Of a DNA stretch of 64,000 bases, positions 61,552 through 64,000 are shown one piece after another. The DNA lies in the NCBI RefSeq assembly GCF_030544485.1, contig NZ_CP130610.1, positions 3,162,001 to 3,226,000 on the forward strand, given 5' to 3'. The position numbers and the translations under genes were made by a program. The notes below the pieces were generated by a model. That model ran no database searches. It worked only from the letters and a program-made list of their open reading frames with translations, and was not told the DNA's origin. The first letter of the stretch is position 1. The number at the start of each line of letters is the position of its first letter. Source of the stretch: Halomonas sp. HAL1. GTDB taxonomy: Bacteria > Pseudomonadota > Gammaproteobacteria > Pseudomonadales > Halomonadaceae.

Positions 61552-64000
61552 TCATGCGGTGGCGGTCGCTTGGGTGTCATCACGACGCCGACGCTGCATC
61601 AACACAATCAACCCAAAGAGCAAGAAGGCAGGAATCCACATGATCTCTTTCGTCCAGCGGTTCACGGGGGCTAACACTTCGATGATTTCTTGATCGAAGT
61701 CGAAACCGAGTTCAGCCGCTTGGCTGCCGTAGGTCACCATATCAACGGTCGCCGTGCCATCTTCAATAAATAGCTCCATACCCAAGTTATCAAGCCGCTC
61801 TTGACCTGTTTCACCTTCAGGCACCGGCAATGTCATGTAAGTGGTCATGGGATCGCCATAATCATCAAGACCGGCAATCTGCAAGCGCAGCGTCGAGTCT
61901 TCATCGACACCACCCAATGCTTCGACAAATTGCGCGGGCGGGATGGACTCGTAGGGATCATGAATCATGTCCATCCAGAAGCCGGGGCGGAACAGCGTGA
62001 ACGCAATCAGCAGCAGTACAATAGACTCATACCAACGGTTGCGCGTAATCATGAAGCCCTGGGTCGCCGCGGCGAAAATCAGCATCGCGATGGTCGACAC
62101 CACAAAGATCAGCACTCCCTGAAGGAAGGTCACATCGATGAGCAGCAGGTCGGTATTAAAGATGAACAGGAACGGCAGCGCTGCGGTACGAAGGCTGTAA
62201 TAGAACGCCTGAAAGCCGGTTCGAATAGGGTCACCACCGGATACTGCCGCCGCCGCAAAGGACGCAAGCCCCACCGGCGGGGTAACGTCGGCCATGATGC
62301 CGAAATAGAACACGAACAGGTGTACCGCAATCAACGGCACCAGCAAGCCATTTTCAGCGCCCAAGTTAACGATGACCGGCGCCAGTAGTGCCGAGACGAC
62401 GATGTAGTTAGCCGTTGTAGGTAGCCCCATGCCGAGAATCAAACTAAGCACTGCGGTAAGCAGCAAGATCAGCATCAAGTTGCCCATGGCCAGCGTTTCC
62501 ACCACCTCGGCTAGCACCAGGCCCACCCCGGTCTGCGAGACGGCACCGACGATAATACCGGCGGTAGCCGTCGCAATGCCGATGCCGATCATGTTGCGGG
62601 CGCCGGTGACCAGGCCATTCCATAGATCCATCGCACCTTCACGCAGATCCGCACGCATATCGCTGCGTCCGCGAAAAATCGACGTGATCGGGCGCTGAGT
62701 AAGAATGATAAAAATCATGAACACAGTGGCCCAGAACGCCGACAATCCTGGCGATAAGCGCTCCACCATCAGACACCAGACCAGCACAATCACCGGCAGG
62801 ATGTACTGCAAGCCAACCAGCACCGTGGGCTTGGTTTGCGGCAGCGAATAAATCGGTTCGTTAGGATCATCGAGCTCAAGCTCGGGGTAACCGGCCGCCA
62901 GCTTGAGCAGGGCGATATAAATAACCGTAAGCCCAACAGCCACCACCCAGGGCGTCGCCTCACCCAACACCGGCTTGAGCCAGCCAAGACCGTAATAGAC
63001 TGCCAACGCGGTGACCATCATCAGTAGCAAGCCACCAAGAAAACCGATCACTTTATTGACCAGCGGCTTAGGTGGATTGCTGCTTTGCAGCCCCTTCATA
63101 TTGGCTTTTAGGGCCTCAAGGTGAACGATATAGACCAGCGCGATATAGGAGATTAGCGCGGGCAGGAAAGCATGCTTAATCACTTCGACATAAGAAATAC
63201 CGACATACTCGACCATCAAGAAAGCGGCCGCCCCCATCACCGGCGGCATAATCTGTCCATTGACCGATGACGCCACTTCGACAGCACCCGCCTTTTCCGC
63301 GGAAAACCCAACACGTTTCATCATCGGCACCGTAAAGGTACCGGTGGTTACCACGTTAGCAATAGAGGACCCGGAAATCAGACCGGTCATGGCCGACGCC
63401 ACCACGGCGGCTTTCGCTGGCCCACCGCGATAGTGACCAAGCAGCGAAAACGCCACCTTGATAAAGTAATTGCCAGCGCCCGCCTTATCGAGCAGAGCAC
63501 CGAACAACACAAATAGGAATACGAAGCTGGTTGAGACGCCCAGCGCAATACCGAAGACCCCTTGAGTTGTTAACCACTGATGATTAATCAAACCAAAGAG
63601 ACTCACCCCACCATGGGAAAGAATCCCCGGCATCCAAGGGCCAGCCAAGCTATAGAGAAGAAAAACAGACGCCACAATCATTAACGGCGGGCCAAGCGCT
63701 CGACGTGTCGCCTCGAGCAACAGCAGTATCCCGGCTATACCAATAATAACGTCCTGCAGTATCGGTGCGCCGGGGCGTTGCGATAACTGCTCATAAAACA
63801 TGAACATGTAAGCGCCACAAAAGGCCGCCGCCGCCGCCAGTACCCAATCCTGGATCGGCACACGGTCTCGCGGCGAGCGCTTGAGTGCCGGATAGGCCAT
63901 ATACGCCAGGAACAACGCAAAGGCTAAATGAATAGAGCGGGCTTCCGTGGCACTAAACACGCCAAAGCCCAGAACGAAGGGCACTGGGGATGCAATCCAC
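61552..64000 (-). CDS. Fused TRAP transporter permease (DctQM type, TAXI class), N-terminus off window
   Basis: 816 codons are visible; the reading frame stays open past base 64000 (WIASP precedes the first in-frame GTG), so the start lies to the right. The segment carries the last small-subunit-like helices and the whole large DctM-like domain. Typical motifs are SAMTGLISGSSIANVVTTGTF with TVPMMKRVGFSAEKAGAVE, and ILGMGLPTTANYIVVSALLAP. The last 150 residues contain a periplasmic loop and a final helix followed by a basic tail. Fused permeases of this size work with TAXI-type binding proteins. TeaB and TeaC of the ectoine TRAP are separate genes, so this is not TeaABC. uspA follows, 11 bp after the stop. 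Confidence 0.88.
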   Translation of the reverse strand, partial: WIASPVPFVLGFGVFSATEARSIHLAFALFLAYMAYPALKRSPRDRVPIQDWVLAAAAAFCGAYMFMFYEQLSQRPGAPILQDVIIGIAGILLLLEATRRALGPPLMIVASVFLLYSLAGPWMPGILSHGGVSLFGLINHQWLTTQGVFGIALGVSTSFVFLFVLFGALLDKAGAGNYFIKVAFSLLGHYRGGPAKAAVVASAMTGLISGSSIANVVTTGTFTVPMMKRVGFSAEKAGAVEVASSVNGQIMPPVMGAAAFLMVEYVGISYVEVIKHAFLPALISYIALVYIVHLEALKANMKGLQSSNPPKPLVNKVIGFLGGLLLMMVTALAVYYGLGWLKPVLGEATPWVVAVGLTVIYIALLKLAAGYPELELDDPNEPIYSLPQTKPTVLVGLQYILPVIVLVWCLMVERLSPGLSAFWATVFMIFIILTQRPITSIFRGRSDMRADLREGAMDLWNGLVTGARNMIGIGIATATAGIIVGAVSQTGVGLVLAEVVETLAMGNLMLILLLTAVLSLILGMGLPTTANYIVVSALLAPVIVNLGAENGLLVPLIAVHLFVFYFGIMADVTPPVGLASFAAAAVSGGDPIRTGFQAFYYSLRTAALPFLFIFNTDLLLIDVTFLQGVLIFVVSTIAMLIFAAATQGFMITRNRWYESIVLLLIAFTLFRPGFWMDMIHDPYESIPPAQFVEALGGVDEDSTLRLQIAGLDDYGDPMTTYMTLPVPEGETGQERLDNLGMELFIEDGTATVDMVTYGSQAAELGFDFDQEIIEVLAPVNRWTKEIMWIPAFLLFGLIVLMQRRRRDDTQATATA

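Noticed and set aside
61112..64000. Ectoine TRAP transporter TeaABCD
   Set aside because: TeaB and TeaC are separate proteins, whereas here the membrane subunits are fused, and the binding protein is outside the window; only the Usp pairing is similar.

Overview
The window looks like a chromosomal segment of a moderately halophilic gammaproteobacterium of the Halomonas/Vreelandella type. The evidence is an ectoine-degradation (doe) gene set, a BetT-type choline/betaine carrier, a large trehalose/alpha-glucan cluster, a CPA1 Na+/H+ antiporter and a TRAP transporter followed by a universal stress protein. All calls are made by reading the sequence and from family knowledge; no database search was run.

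Layout. 1-8087 (minus strand): ectoine catabolism, doeA-doeB-doeX, then doeC and the truncated doeD. The doeX-doeC interval holds an oppositely oriented membrane diguanylate cyclase gene broken by an intact 1,200-bp IS3-family (IS407-type) element with a 4-bp target duplication. 8392-11070: ghrA-like reductase, a secreted DUF3108-like protein and a LysO-type exporter. 11616-30935: a nine-gene plus-strand glycogen/trehalose block, glgA-treZ-malQ-treY-(DUF2934 protein)-glgX-glgE-treS/maltokinase fusion-glgB, followed by a CPA1 antiporter. 32360-32669: a strongly decayed remnant of a fused SpmA/SpmB-like gene. 32828-38390: an EamA transporter, a DUF2798 protein, an OsmC-YcaO fusion, a haloacetate-dehalogenase-like hydrolase and an MDR oxidoreductase. 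38420-45755: a TetR regulator with a visible operator, then an RND efflux operon ending in baeS-baeR. 45798-46421: a FlxA-like gene behind a good sigma-28 promoter match but carrying a 1-nt frameshift. 46435-52102: a lipoprotein esterase, a Spy-like periplasmic protein, betT and a dauA-like SulP carrier. 52189-59786: an ExaC-like aldehyde dehydrogenase, a LuxR-type response regulator and a tightly overlapping minus-strand operon of a cysteine-less molybdopterin-fold protein, a hybrid kinase with HPt domain, a NosP-like FIST protein and a second hybrid kinase. 59947-64000: a DUF2189 membrane protein, uspA and a fused TRAP permease that runs off the window.

How the genes work together. Most of the window concerns compatible solutes and ion balance. 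DoeA-D take ectoine to aspartate. The GlgE route (TreS/maltokinase, GlgE, GlgB) turns trehalose into branched alpha-glucan, and GlgX, MalQ, TreY and TreZ turn glucan back into trehalose. BetT imports choline or betaine, and the antiporter exports Na+. A second theme is signalling: a broken cyclic-di-GMP synthase, a BaeSR-controlled pump and a likely nitric-oxide/redox phosphorelay next to an aldehyde dehydrogenase.

The items most worth follow-up are the FIST/double-hybrid-kinase operon with its Cys-less molybdopterin-fold partner, the sigma-28-driven frameshifted flxA-like gene, the DUF2934 protein with a histone-H1-like tail inside the trehalose cluster, the precisely reconstructable IS insertion, the internally deleted spmAB remnant, and the repeated appearance of short imperfect tandem repeats at gene boundaries.
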